Shown here: positions 11,858 through 20,008 of the stretch, one piece after another
Position numbering within the stretch: position 1 is the stretch's first letter
Layout: each line of letters starts with the position of its first letter
Assembly: GCA_903889655.1 (NCBI GenBank)
Contig: CAISYL010000223.1
Span: 1 to 33,927 of the forward strand
DNA: 33,927 nucleotides
Reading direction: 5' to 3'
Source of the DNA: an uncultured Alphaproteobacteria bacterium
GTDB taxonomy: Bacteria > Pseudomonadota > Alphaproteobacteria > Parvibaculales > Parvibaculaceae
Notes under the pieces: generated by a model
What the model was told of the DNA's origin: nothing
Database searches by the model: none
The model's input: only the letters and a program-made list of their open reading frames with translations
Position numbers and translations under genes: made by a program

Positions 11858-12877
11858 CTAATCCCGCCCCCAGACCAGTCGCGTTTCGTTCAGCTGCAGC
11901 GCGGCAGACAATCGCGTGAGGCGGGCATGGTCGATGGCATCTTCATAGGGCGGTGGGAAATCGATCTTGACCGTATCGGCGCCATCGTTCCAGCAGAGGG
12001 ATTGCCCCTCGATCGAATATAGATCGTGTCGAAGGCCGAGATGGTTCAACCATTGGGAGACGCCCTCCAGGTTGCGCGGCGCAAAGAACTTCGGCGTTTC
12101 GTTGACGCCTTCGACGAGCTTTCCAAGGACCTCAAGCGCCGCCCTTGCTTTTCGGCAGACAAGACTCAGCGCGTTCGTTGATTTGCCCGCCGTCGCCCGC
12201 GCGACCGCGAACAGGGATTCGATGTCCTTCATCGCGGATTGGAATTCGAGCAATGGATCTTCGCTGAAGAAGAATCCGGTACCCTGCAGGCGATGCCGGA
12301 AGAGCACGTTCTCGACGAATTTCGGTACGGACTGACCCGCAGTCGCATATTTCGCGGCTTCGTTCTCCCGCATCTCTTTGACCTCGAGAACGGGTTCGCC
12401 TTTTCGGCATTGCTGGATCAGCAGCTCGTATGCTTCCGGCAATTGCTTTCGAAACCGCACATGGAGTCTCGAGATCTGGTCGAACCGCCGTTCGAGCGCC
12501 CAAATTGCTCGCACCAGTTTCTCGTCGGCAGCTTTGGCGCGTTCAAGCAATCGCAGGTAGTATTGCCGGTTGCCGAGATCGCGCATCGCGTTTTCTTGCT
12601 GCTGCCAAGTCTCGCCAGCGATTTTGGCGCCGCAAGAGCTTCCCATCAGCATCAGCTCGCCGGATTCGAACTCGACCGTGAACCCAAATTTGTGATTGGG
12701 AAAACCGCACATCGCGCAAGGCACCTTGTCATTGGGCCATGCGCTATAGGCGTAGAGATTCCTGATGGCTTTGAACTTTGCGCCGTCCGGCAAAGCCCAG
12801 ACGAGCCCGGACTGCTGGAGCGGGTTGTCGATCTTGAGTTCCGCGGCGAGAAGTTCTTCGTCGGTATGGTGGATCAC
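11858..12877 (-). CDS. conserved-looking hypothetical protein with Cys cluster
   Basis: I do not recognise this 339-residue protein. The GTG start at 12877 has AAGGA about 6 nt upstream. Near residues 54-83 it has CAMCGFPNHKFGF followed by MLMGSSCG, a CxxC plus a third Cys and a His that could bind zinc. The middle (~90-140) is rich in charged helices (LERAKAADEKLVRAIWALER). There is no signal peptide or membrane helix, so it is probably cytoplasmic. The next minus-strand gene upstream (13006-13317) is 128 bp away. Confidence 0.65.
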   Translation of the reverse strand: MIHHTDEELLAAELKIDNPLQQSGLVWALPDGAKFKAIRNLYAYSAWPNDKVPCAMCGFPNHKFGFTVEFESGELMLMGSSCGAKIAGETWQQQENAMRDLGNRQYYLRLLERAKAADEKLVRAIWALERRFDQISRLHVRFRKQLPEAYELLIQQCRKGEPVLEVKEMRENEAAKYATAGQSVPKFVENVLFRHRLQGTGFFFSEDPLLEFQSAMKDIESLFAVARATAGKSTNALSLVCRKARAALEVLGKLVEGVNETPKFFAPRNLEGVSQWLNHLGLRHDLYSIEGQSLCWNDGADTVKIDFPPPYEDAIDHARLTRLSAALQLNETRLVWGRD

Positions 12878-13005
12878 AGGATTCCTTCCGCGGCCTTCGC
12901 CCCGTTCGATCGTCCCTTGGATATCCCCTGCCTAAAGAAGGGTGATGGTACCCGATTCGGGGGTCAAGAAGCACCCCCAATGCGCCGCCCGCGTCAAACC
13001 GACTC

Positions 13006-13317
13006 TCAAATTCTCGGTGTAACGCCGCCCGCCGGCGAGCTTGCGGAATCGTCCTCACACCCCTCGTCGAGGCCAGCCCACTGGCGGATCGCCAATGCCT
13101 CCTCGTCGGGGAAGGGAAGGGCCCCAGGCGAAGCCCAGTCCACGAAAGCGGAATAGGGGCTTCCGGCCGCCGGCGGCACCCCGCGCGCGGCGCGCAGCGC
13201 GCTTAACTCACGGCGGCGCCCGTCAACCTTGTTGCCCGGTTCCCCAGCGTGACCCGGTACCGGCTCGCGTTTTGGCGGTGGTGTAAACGAGCCTCTACGC
13301 AGATCCTTGATGCCCAT
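13006..13317 (-). CDS. hypothetical protein, 103 aa, proline/alanine-rich
   Basis: The start MGIKDLRRGSFTPPPKREPV at ATG 13317 is supported by AAAGGAAG 6 nt upstream. The product is hydrophilic, rich in Pro, Ala and Gly, ends acidic, and has no recognisable domain or membrane segment. The longer frame to 13431 lacks a ribosome site. Its own ribosome site sits inside a 24-bp palindrome, suggesting control. The function is unknown. Confidence 0.5.
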   Translation of the reverse strand: MGIKDLRRGSFTPPPKREPVPGHAGEPGNKVDGRRRELSALRAARGVPPAAGSPYSAFVDWASPGALPFPDEEALAIRQWAGLDEGCEDDSASSPAGGVTPRI

Positions 13318-13321
13318 GACA

Positions 13322-13345
13322 GCTTCCTTTCGTCCGAAAGGAAGC
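13322..13345. promoter_or_regulatory. 24-bp palindrome covering a ribosome site
   Basis: GCTTCCTTTCG-TC-CGAAAGGAAGC has perfect 11-bp arms. On the minus strand it contains the AAAGGAAG ribosome site of the 103-residue gene. It could be a protein operator or an mRNA hairpin that hides the ribosome site. Confidence 0.5.
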
Positions 13346-13473
13346 CTCGGCACGCTGCAAGCCACCATCGTCGGGCAGACGGCAGTCAGGCTCGATGCTT
13401 CGCACCTTTGAACGGCTGAAAAGGCGCGCATGTCTTGGGGGCAAGGTTCACATCATGCCGGTCGACAAATCCC

Positions 13474-14853
13474 ATGGAACAGCCTCTTCATATCGCCATC
13501 CTCAATATCTGCCATCGAGGCTCGAAGCGGCGGCTGTGGCTGGCGGGCCGTCGTCTCGCACATTGCGGATTCAATCCGGGTGTGGACTACGTCGTGCGAC
13601 GGAGAGACGACGCACTTGAAATCACTCTCACCACACATCCTGGCCGAAAGGTTCACCGGAAATTCGTTTCGAGACGCCCGACGCCGGTGATCGACATCGC
13701 GAACGACGAAATCGAAGCATTCAGTAAAGGCCGCGACGTGCGCATCCGGGCGCGGTTCTTCCCCGGCCGCATTGTCGTCACCATCCACCCAGACGATGAG
13801 GCTGCCGTGCAGCGGGAAACGCGCACGGCTCGAATCCTCTCGTCGGGCAGGCCGCTCCGCATGGGCTCCCTTGCCCACGGCATCGGTGTCCTCGACCACG
13901 CGCTGCATGAGGGACTGGGCGCCAACGCTCCCGGTGCGACACTGACCTTTGCGGTTGAAATGGAGGAGCGGTATCTCGAAGCGTCAATCGCCAACAATCC
14001 GATTTGGCGGCAAGGCGGCACGAGCATCCATGCGCGGATCGAAGATCTCACGATCGACGATATTCCAAAAGTCGACATCCTCGCCGCTGGATTGCCCTGC
14101 ACCGGCGCTTCTCTTGCCGGGCGTGCCGCAACACGGCGCGCGCCCGAACTCCATCCTGAAGTCGGGCTGCTTTTTCTTCACTTTCTGCGCATCGTAGAGG
14201 CTGCTGACCCGACGATCGTCGTCCTCGAGAACGTTCCCGCCTACTCGACAACCGTCTCCTACCATGCGATCTGCCAGACGCTTCTGCTGCGTGGCTACGC
14301 TGTTGGCGATGCCATCATCGACGGTGCATCGCACGGCTCGCTCGAGAACCGTAAACGCTTGGTAATGGTCGCGCGGCCGCCGTCAATGCCCGATCCTCTT
14401 GGGATGATGATCCAGACGCCGGCCAGAGGGTCGATCGGCGATATCCTCGACGAAACCGTCGAACCCTCCGGTTGGTTCAGCGACGCCTATGTCCGGCGGG
14501 CAGCGGCGCTGCACGCCGGCAAGGGCAACAATTTCAAGTCCGCACTCGTCGACGCCGATGCGCCCGGAGTTCCCGTTATCACCCACGGATATCCGACCAC
14601 TCGGGCGACGAATCCCTATCTCATGCACCGCTCAAAGCCTGGCCAGATCCGCCGTTTCACGCCGGCCGAACATGCGCGCATTAAAACCGCGCCAGAATGC
14701 CTGGTTGCCGGGCTGCCTCCCACGACCGCGCACGAAGCTCTTGGACAGGGCGTTATCCATCGCGCATTCGTCCACCTCGGACAAGCTATCAGCGATGCCC
14801 TTCATCTATGGATCGGCGAGCGTGCCCGCATTCAAACTGCGGTCGCGTCGTAA
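13474..14853 (+). CDS. C5-cytosine DNA methyltransferase with N-terminal extra domain
   Basis: The C-terminal ~310 residues show C5-methyltransferase motifs in order: motif I-like SLAHGIGVLDHAL (~134-146), the catalytic PC in AAGLPCTGAS (~203-212), ENV in VVLENVPAYS (~249-258), RKRLVMVARP (~292-301) and a motif-X-like HEALGQGVIHRAFVHLGQAI near 424-443. It would methylate cytosine using SAM. The first ~105 residues are separate, with LWLAGRRLAHCGFNPGVDY resembling SymE/AbrB-type strands. ATG 13474 is chosen; the upstream TTG 13435 lacks support. No restriction enzyme is adjacent, so it may protect the element from host restriction or regulate it (inference). Confidence 0.82.
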   Translation: MEQPLHIAILNICHRGSKRRLWLAGRRLAHCGFNPGVDYVVRRRDDALEITLTTHPGRKVHRKFVSRRPTPVIDIANDEIEAFSKGRDVRIRARFFPGRIVVTIHPDDEAAVQRETRTARILSSGRPLRMGSLAHGIGVLDHALHEGLGANAPGATLTFAVEMEERYLEASIANNPIWRQGGTSIHARIEDLTIDDIPKVDILAAGLPCTGASLAGRAATRRAPELHPEVGLLFLHFLRIVEAADPTIVVLENVPAYSTTVSYHAICQTLLLRGYAVGDAIIDGASHGSLENRKRLVMVARPPSMPDPLGMMIQTPARGSIGDILDETVEPSGWFSDAYVRRAAALHAGKGNNFKSALVDADAPGVPVITHGYPTTRATNPYLMHRSKPGQIRRFTPAEHARIKTAPECLVAGLPPTTAHEALGQGVIHRAFVHLGQAISDALHLWIGERARIQTAVAS

Positions 14854-14908
14854 CCATGCAGGCATCGGGTACACGGCGCGATCTGCGAAATTGCGCAAAA
14901 CTGCAAAC

Positions 14909-14959
14909 TGACCGGAATGCTTGAGTTCGCCGACCACGACGCCGAGTAAATTCCGGTCA
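14909..14959. promoter_or_regulatory. spaced 10-bp inverted repeat upstream of the SbcCD-like operon
   Basis: TGACCGGAAT (14909-14918) and ATTCCGGTCA (14950-14959) are perfect inverse copies 31 bp apart, followed by a run of A. They lie between the methyltransferase and the coiled-coil gene and may be operator half-sites or a weak terminator for the methyltransferase. Confidence 0.35.
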
Positions 14960-15020
14960 AAAAACTTGCGGTCCGCATATCCGAGTGCATGTCTTCTGCA
15001 GCACAACGGAGGTTTCGACC

Positions 15021-15317
15021 ATGGCTCTTACGCCCCCCACTCCCTCGAAAAGCGCCGCCGACCAGCTCAAGGCGCTTCAGGTGAAGCATCAGGCCCTGAA
15101 GGACCGGAAAATTCGGCTTCAGACAGAGATGGAAACGGCACAGCGCGAGCTCGCTGCCGCCCAGCGGGAGGCGGAAGAGGCCTTCGGCACTTCCGATGTC
15201 GATCAGCTGCGCAATCTCTACGATGAGACCGAGCGCGAGAACGCGGCGAAAATCGAGGCTTTCGGCGCGCAACTCGCCGATATCGAAAAGATGCTGAACG
15301 AGGGGCTGGGACAGTGA
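15021..15317 (+). CDS. small coiled-coil protein, first gene of the SbcCD-like operon
   Basis: This 98-residue protein starts MALTPPTPSKSAADQLKALQ at ATG 15021 with ACGGAGG about 8 nt upstream. Residues ~12-60 and ~65-95 are charged heptad-rich helices (LQTEMETAQRELAAAQREAE), a typical coiled coil. Its stop codon overlaps the GTG start of the Rad50-like gene (GTGA), so the two are translationally coupled. Because the next protein starts with another coiled coil, this one may act as the separate distal part of the ATPase's returning arm or as a clamp on it (inference). No known family is claimed. Confidence 0.75.
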   Translation: MALTPPTPSKSAADQLKALQVKHQALKDRKIRLQTEMETAQRELAAAQREAEEAFGTSDVDQLRNLYDETERENAAKIEAFGAQLADIEKMLNEGLGQ

Positions 15318-17221
15318 CTATGCGCGAGGCCGATCTGCGAGATCAGACGCGACGTCTCCTGACCCGGCTCGATCGGGCCGGCGGCGAACTCGAAGCCCTG
15401 CGCCGGCGCGACGAGGAATTGACGCTTGCCGTCGGTCTCGCCAAGGGACGCATGGATCGCAAGGATGCGGTCGCTGATTATCTGGATCGACTCCAGTCCG
15501 CCGCTCACGAGCGCAACGTCGGATCCTACGAACGTCTGCTCACCGGACTGGTCTCCGACATTATCGAGACGGAGAGCAAAGTCGGCCTGGAGCTCTCGAC
15601 CGAGCGCGGTCTGCCGTCCCTCGAAATCTTCATGAAGCCCGCCGAAGACCTCCGCGAAGACATCATGGACGGCAACGGTGGCGCGCTCACGAACGTGATC
15701 TGCCTCGGTCTGCGCGCGATCGCGACCGCGAAAGCCCACAAACGCATGTTCATGGCCCTGGACGAGCCGGATTGCTGGGTCGAGCGCGGGCGTATCGAGC
15801 GCTTTTATTCGGTCATCAAGCAGCTCGCCAGTTCGATCGGGCTTCAATGCCTCTTCATTGCCCATCACGACATCTCCGCCTTCACTGATGGGATTGCGGT
15901 ATCGCGCCTATCCGCCGCATCCGATGGCGCTCTGGTTCTCGAAAAAGACCCCCGCGCCGCGAAATGGGCGAGCGATGACCAGCCCGGCATTCGCTTCATC
16001 CGGCTCGTGAACTTCATGAGCCATGTCGACACGATGCTCACCCTTTCACCGGGCGTCAACGCGCTGCTCGGCTCGGTCAACCTCGGGAAGAGCGTCTTCA
16101 TGCGCGCGCTGCGCGCCGCCGCCTACGGCGAATCCGCGGACAGCGACATCAGGCACGGCGAGAAGCGGCTCGAGGCGCATTTCGGACTGGAATACGGGCG
16201 AACCCTCATCTTCTCCCGCGAGAAGAAGCGGAGCCCCGTGAACCTCTGGACAGTGATCGATGCCCAGGGCCAGGTGGTCGAAGAAAACGGCACCCGTTAC
16301 GAAACCGGCGGACGGAACGTTCCCGACTGGGTCGAGCGGGTTCTCCAGATGCCGATGATGGATGGCCTCGACATTCATGTCTCGCACCAGAAGAAGCCGG
16401 TCTTTCTTCTCGGCGACAACGCCAGCAAACGCGCTTCCGTCCTCTCGGTCGGCCAGGAATCGAGCCACATCCAGGCCATGATCGCCCGCCACAAGGAATG
16501 GTGCACCGCGGACAACGCGACCGTTCGAAATGGCGAAAAGGAACTCGGCTCCATTCGGGCCAGGATCGCAGCGATCGAGCCCCTCGAAGAGCTTCGTCCG
16601 GCACTCGCGGCGGTGGGCGAGGGGCTGACGAGCCTCGCCGCGGAGCAGAACAAGGTCGCCCAGATGACGGCCGCCAGCGGGCGGATCGTGGAAAGAGCTT
16701 CCGGGCTGCAGGACGTTCGCGCGCAGCTCGCGGCCCTCGACGGTCTGCCCGATGAGGCGCCCATCATCACGGATACGGCCTCTCTGCTCGCCATCGGCCG
16801 CCGCCTGCGTGCCCGTACCTTGGCGATCGACACTTGCGCGGGGAGCTTGGTCGCGCTGGAAGCTCTCCCCGACACATCGCCAAGCGTCACCGAAGTGGAG
16901 CCGATCCACGCGGCTGGCCGGAAAATCGCCGACGCGTCGCAACGGGCGCAAACAGCCACACGCTTGCTCACGGCCTTGTCCGCGATCCCTGATGCAGCAC
17001 CAGCGCTGTCTGACGGCGCTGCGATGAGGACCGTCCAAAGCCGCCTCGACACCCTGACGGCGACCATCGAAGACAAGCAACGTGAACTCGTCGCTGTCGA
17101 CGATGAAATCTCGGTGTGCAGGGCCGAAGCTGGCAAGACGCTCGAGCTCACCGGCGGTCGTTGCCCCACGTGCAACGGCGGCATCGACGACATCGATCAC
17201 CTTCTTCACGCGGCGGATTGA
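15314..17221 (+). CDS. Rad50/SbcC-like ATPase with permuted domain order
   Basis: All Rad50/SbcC parts are present in an unusual order. Residues 1-~65 are coiled coil. The half that is normally C-terminal follows: a signature-like GNGGALTNVICLGLR (~118-132), Walker B and D-loop RMFMALDEPD (~143-152), and the H-loop in LFIAHHD (~179-185). Only then comes the normally N-terminal half: IRFIRLVNFMSHVDT (~227-241), Walker A LLGSVNLGKSVFMRAL (~250-265) and a Q-loop-like HVSHQKKPVFLL (~355-366). A long helical arm (~385-610) ends in a CPTC zinc-hook motif (~617-620), 15 residues from the C-terminus. The arm holds about three ~41-residue repeats of the type ALxxLPDxxPxxTD. GTG 15314 has GAGGGG upstream; ATG 15320 is the alternative. 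The Mre11-like partner follows after 2 bp. Confidence 0.87.
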   Translation: MTMREADLRDQTRRLLTRLDRAGGELEALRRRDEELTLAVGLAKGRMDRKDAVADYLDRLQSAAHERNVGSYERLLTGLVSDIIETESKVGLELSTERGLPSLEIFMKPAEDLREDIMDGNGGALTNVICLGLRAIATAKAHKRMFMALDEPDCWVERGRIERFYSVIKQLASSIGLQCLFIAHHDISAFTDGIAVSRLSAASDGALVLEKDPRAAKWASDDQPGIRFIRLVNFMSHVDTMLTLSPGVNALLGSVNLGKSVFMRALRAAAYGESADSDIRHGEKRLEAHFGLEYGRTLIFSREKKRSPVNLWTVIDAQGQVVEENGTRYETGGRNVPDWVERVLQMPMMDGLDIHVSHQKKPVFLLGDNASKRASVLSVGQESSHIQAMIARHKEWCTADNATVRNGEKELGSIRARIAAIEPLEELRPALAAVGEGLTSLAAEQNKVAQMTAASGRIVERASGLQDVRAQLAALDGLPDEAPIITDTASLLAIGRRLRARTLAIDTCAGSLVALEALPDTSPSVTEVEPIHAAGRKIADASQRAQTATRLLTALSAIPDAAPALSDGAAMRTVQSRLDTLTATIEDKQRELVAVDDEISVCRAEAGKTLELTGGRCPTCNGGIDDIDHLLHAAD

Positions 17222-17223
17222 AA

Positions 17224-18219
17224 ATGACCACAGCCATTATTGAATGCAGCGCATTCATCTTCGTCGGAGATCCGCACGTCACGACGCGAAAGCCCGGCCG
17301 CCGCAAAGACGTCGACTTCGGCTCGACCGTCATCGGTAAGATGGAGCAGATCGTCGACATCGCGAATGAGCACGACGCGCAGATCGTTTACCTCGGTGAC
17401 ATGTTCGACCGCTGCCACGAGGAAGACGAAAGCCTCAAAGTCCGCCTGATGCGGCTCTGGCGCCGCGCGAAATACGTCCCCGTGGGCATCGACGGCAACC
17501 ACGACAAAGGCTCGACGATCCTCAGCGACCGGGATTCGCTGGCGGTGTTGCGCGAGTCCGAGCGCATCAACCTCACCACCGCCGCCGGCCCGATCGGTCG
17601 CTTTCGGATCGGGGGCGTCACATTGGGCTTGGGCGGCTCCCCGCACGGCCAGGAAATCCCTTCTGACGTCGCCGGTGTCTTCGAGGATGTCGACGGAGTG
17701 ATCTGGATCACGCATGAAGATCTGGCCTTCGATGGAGCCTATCCCGGCGCCCAGGATCTTCGGGAGATCAAAGGGGTCCAGCTTGTCGTCAACGGGCACA
17801 TGCATCTGACGAAGCCCATCCGGCAAGTCGGCGAAACCATGTGGTTCAATCCCGGGAACATCACCCGCATGGCGGTGGATGCCGCCGATCACGTTCCCGC
17901 CGTCTGGAAGTTCGATCCGGTGAACGGCATCGAGCGGATCGAACTCGCTTATGTGAAGGACATCTTCGACATGACGGGCCGCCTGGTCGCGTCCGTCAGC
18001 CCCGGCGAGATGCCGCTCGCCGAACTTCCCCAGACCGAAGCCGAAAGCGCATTCGTGGAGCTCCTGCGTGCTGAAAACACGTCGGAGATCGAGAAAACGC
18101 TGGACGGCTCAGCACTGCTAGAAGAGATGATCGAGCGTTTCGAGAGCGAAAAGACGCCGGCCGACGTCCGGCATTTGCTGCTCTCCCTGCATCGTCAGGC
18201 GATGGAGACGGCCGCGTAA
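17224..18219 (+). CDS. Mre11/SbcD-like metallophosphoesterase nuclease
   Basis: The 331-residue protein carries the calcineurin-like phosphoesterase motifs: D and H in FVGDPHVTTRK (~14-24), GD..D in VYLGDMFDR (~56-64), GNHD (~94-97), a histidine in WITHEDL (~161-167), and GHMH in VVNGHMHL (~193-200). In SbcD/Mre11 these bind two Mn ions and cut DNA ends and hairpins in an ATP-dependent complex with the Rad50-type partner. ATG 17224 is 2 bp after the stop of the Rad50-like gene, so the pair is one operon. Residues ~245-331 would be the capping and partner-binding region. The complex would act in recombination or end processing of element DNA, or in defence (inference). Confidence 0.9.
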   Translation: MTTAIIECSAFIFVGDPHVTTRKPGRRKDVDFGSTVIGKMEQIVDIANEHDAQIVYLGDMFDRCHEEDESLKVRLMRLWRRAKYVPVGIDGNHDKGSTILSDRDSLAVLRESERINLTTAAGPIGRFRIGGVTLGLGGSPHGQEIPSDVAGVFEDVDGVIWITHEDLAFDGAYPGAQDLREIKGVQLVVNGHMHLTKPIRQVGETMWFNPGNITRMAVDAADHVPAVWKFDPVNGIERIELAYVKDIFDMTGRLVASVSPGEMPLAELPQTEAESAFVELLRAENTSEIEKTLDGSALLEEMIERFESEKTPADVRHLLLSLHRQAMETAA

Positions 18220-18265
18220 AAGCACTTTAAGACGCGAGCTCATTTCGACGTTGCGGGCAAATTGA

Positions 18266-18296
18266 CCAAGGGCTTACCGAACAGGCAATCCCTTGG
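18266..18296. promoter_or_regulatory. 7-bp inverted repeat upstream of the pentapeptide gene
   Basis: CCAAGGG and CCCTTGG are separated by 17 bp in the 166-bp gap after the SbcD-like gene. A TTGACC overlaps its left side. It could be an operator; there is no clear -10 box. Confidence 0.25.
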
Positions 18297-18385
18297 CACA
18301 ACCTTGGCCGGATTAACGTTTTGAGAACTCCTTTCTTGCAGCTCTCTTCTCCACTCTCAGCACTCCTTCGCTCAGAGTGTTCCCG

Positions 18386-20008
18386 ATGGCCAAAGCCAAA
18401 ATTCAAACGATCTTCGACGTTGACGGAAAAGTTCTCTACCAGGAAGCCGCTGCCACAAAGAAGGAACTGATCCAGACATTGGTCGCCCGCAGAATGAGCC
18501 TTGCCGGCGCCGACCTGTCGAATCTCAGCTTGCGGCACATGAATTTCCGAGGCGCCGACCTCGCGGGAGCGAAATTCGACAATTCGAATCTTTCCGGCTC
18601 GATCTTCAGCAACGCCAACCTCTGTTCGGCGTCGCTGCGTCGCAGCCGCCTGACCGGTGTCGAGGCCCAACGGGCGCGCTTCGAGGGAGCGTTTCTTGAA
18701 GAGGCCGATTTCGCAGGCAGCACGGTCAGTTTCTCATCCTTTCGTGGTGCCCACATGTCCGGCGCCAATCTCGCGCGGTGCAACGCCTCGAGCACAATAT
18801 TCGCGCATGTGGAGGGCAAAGGCGCGAACTTCTCGGGTTCGAAGCTGAAGAACGCCGATTTCAGCAACGTTATGATCCAGAACGCGGATTTTCGCGGCGC
18901 CAACCTGTCGACCACGCTCTCGCTGGCCGAGGAGCATCTGCCCGACCGGACCCGCGACGCTATCGTCATCGACTGCCTCTATGACGACGAAACCGTCCTC
19001 TGCGGATCGGTGGGCGCCATGAAGCGCGACGCCACACGGTCCGGATGGGCCCGGATGCTTCGCTGGTTCATCCCGGCCGGTCTTGTCACCACCGCGATGA
19101 TCGCAGCCCCCGGCATCGAGGCCTTCTTCAAACTCGAAAGCCTGGAGATGCCGACCAGCGGCGGCTTTATCCTCCTTCTTGGCCTGGCCGCCACGGTAAA
19201 GGTCGGCATCGAGGAGTGGCTTCGGGAGCGCGCGGCGAACGCGGTCGGCGACCTCCAGCTGCGCTATCGGCAGGCAATGGCGACTGCCAGCCGGCTCGCC
19301 CGTTCGAAGAGCGACCTCATCGCCGCGGTCGCGCGGCGCGCCGATCTCGAGCCTCTGAAGCTCGCTCTGGAGGCAATCAGGGAAGGGCAGGGCGCGAAGG
19401 CTGCGCTTCATCGCTTCCTCTGGATGGTGAGCGACAACGATGCCGTCATCATCTGCGAACGCCAACACCTGGCGATGGCCCTGTATGCCCTTTCCTCGAA
19501 CGAATCCCGCCGGTACCCGCTCAAACGAGATGTCATCCTGGTCAACGCAGGCGCCATCTCTTCCGATCTCAGCGGGCCGCCAAGCGCCCTGCGCTTTCAT
19601 GAGGACGGATCCATGACGGCGCTGTGGGGTAGCGGCGAAAAGCCGATCGCCCGCGTCGTCTATCCCGCCCGATACGGGTCGATCATCGCCTGCGACCCGG
19701 AGGGCACGCTTCTGCCGGCCTGCCCGGACAAGGTGACCGCGATCGCGCGGTTTCGCGCCGCCATCCTCGAGAGTTCTGGATTGGCTGAATTCGCCTATCC
19801 GACGCGCAGCCATTACGTGCAGCCAGGAAAGGACGGGACGATCCTCGTCTACCAGGCCTCGAGCCGACGTCTCGACAATCCGATCGGTCCGGCCGTCATC
19901 AAACCCGATGGGGAAATGCTCAACTTCCGCAATGGAAGTCCGAACACGCCACACCTCAACGGTCCGGCCGATGATGAGGACGCCGAGGTTATCAGCCCTG
20001 CATTTTAG
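18386..20008 (+). CDS. pentapeptide-repeat membrane protein
   Basis: Residues ~30-175 form pentapeptide repeats (ADLSNLSLRHMNFRGADLAG and about 25 more units of the A(D/N)LXX type), which fold into a right-handed beta helix. Two hydrophobic helices follow (WFIPAGLVTTAMIAAPGIEA ~225-245; GGFILLLGLAATVKVGI ~258-275). A ~265-residue soluble domain with no family I recognise follows. The layout suggests membrane anchoring with both large domains on the same side. ATG 18386 is chosen; there is no strong ribosome site, and GTG 18377 is an alternative. The 3' end overlaps the convergent dnaQ-like gene by 17 bp. The function is unknown. Confidence 0.78.
   Translation: MAKAKIQTIFDVDGKVLYQEAAATKKELIQTLVARRMSLAGADLSNLSLRHMNFRGADLAGAKFDNSNLSGSIFSNANLCSASLRRSRLTGVEAQRARFEGAFLEEADFAGSTVSFSSFRGAHMSGANLARCNASSTIFAHVEGKGANFSGSKLKNADFSNVMIQNADFRGANLSTTLSLAEEHLPDRTRDAIVIDCLYDDETVLCGSVGAMKRDATRSGWARMLRWFIPAGLVTTAMIAAPGIEAFFKLESLEMPTSGGFILLLGLAATVKVGIEEWLRERAANAVGDLQLRYRQAMATASRLARSKSDLIAAVARRADLEPLKLALEAIREGQGAKAALHRFLWMVSDNDAVIICERQHLAMALYALSSNESRRYPLKRDVILVNAGAISSDLSGPPSALRFHEDGSMTALWGSGEKPIARVVYPARYGSIIACDPEGTLLPACPDKVTAIARFRAAILESSGLAEFAYPTRSHYVQPGKDGTILVYQASSRRLDNPIGPAVIKPDGEMLNFRNGSPNTPHLNGPADDEDAEVISPAF

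Noticed and set aside
15314-17221. Permuted Rad50 as two adjacent ATPases or a frameshift artefact
   Set aside because: One uninterrupted frame carries exactly one copy of each motif, with good coding character throughout and coupled start and stop at both ends. A rearrangement artefact remains possible and is listed as the refuting case.
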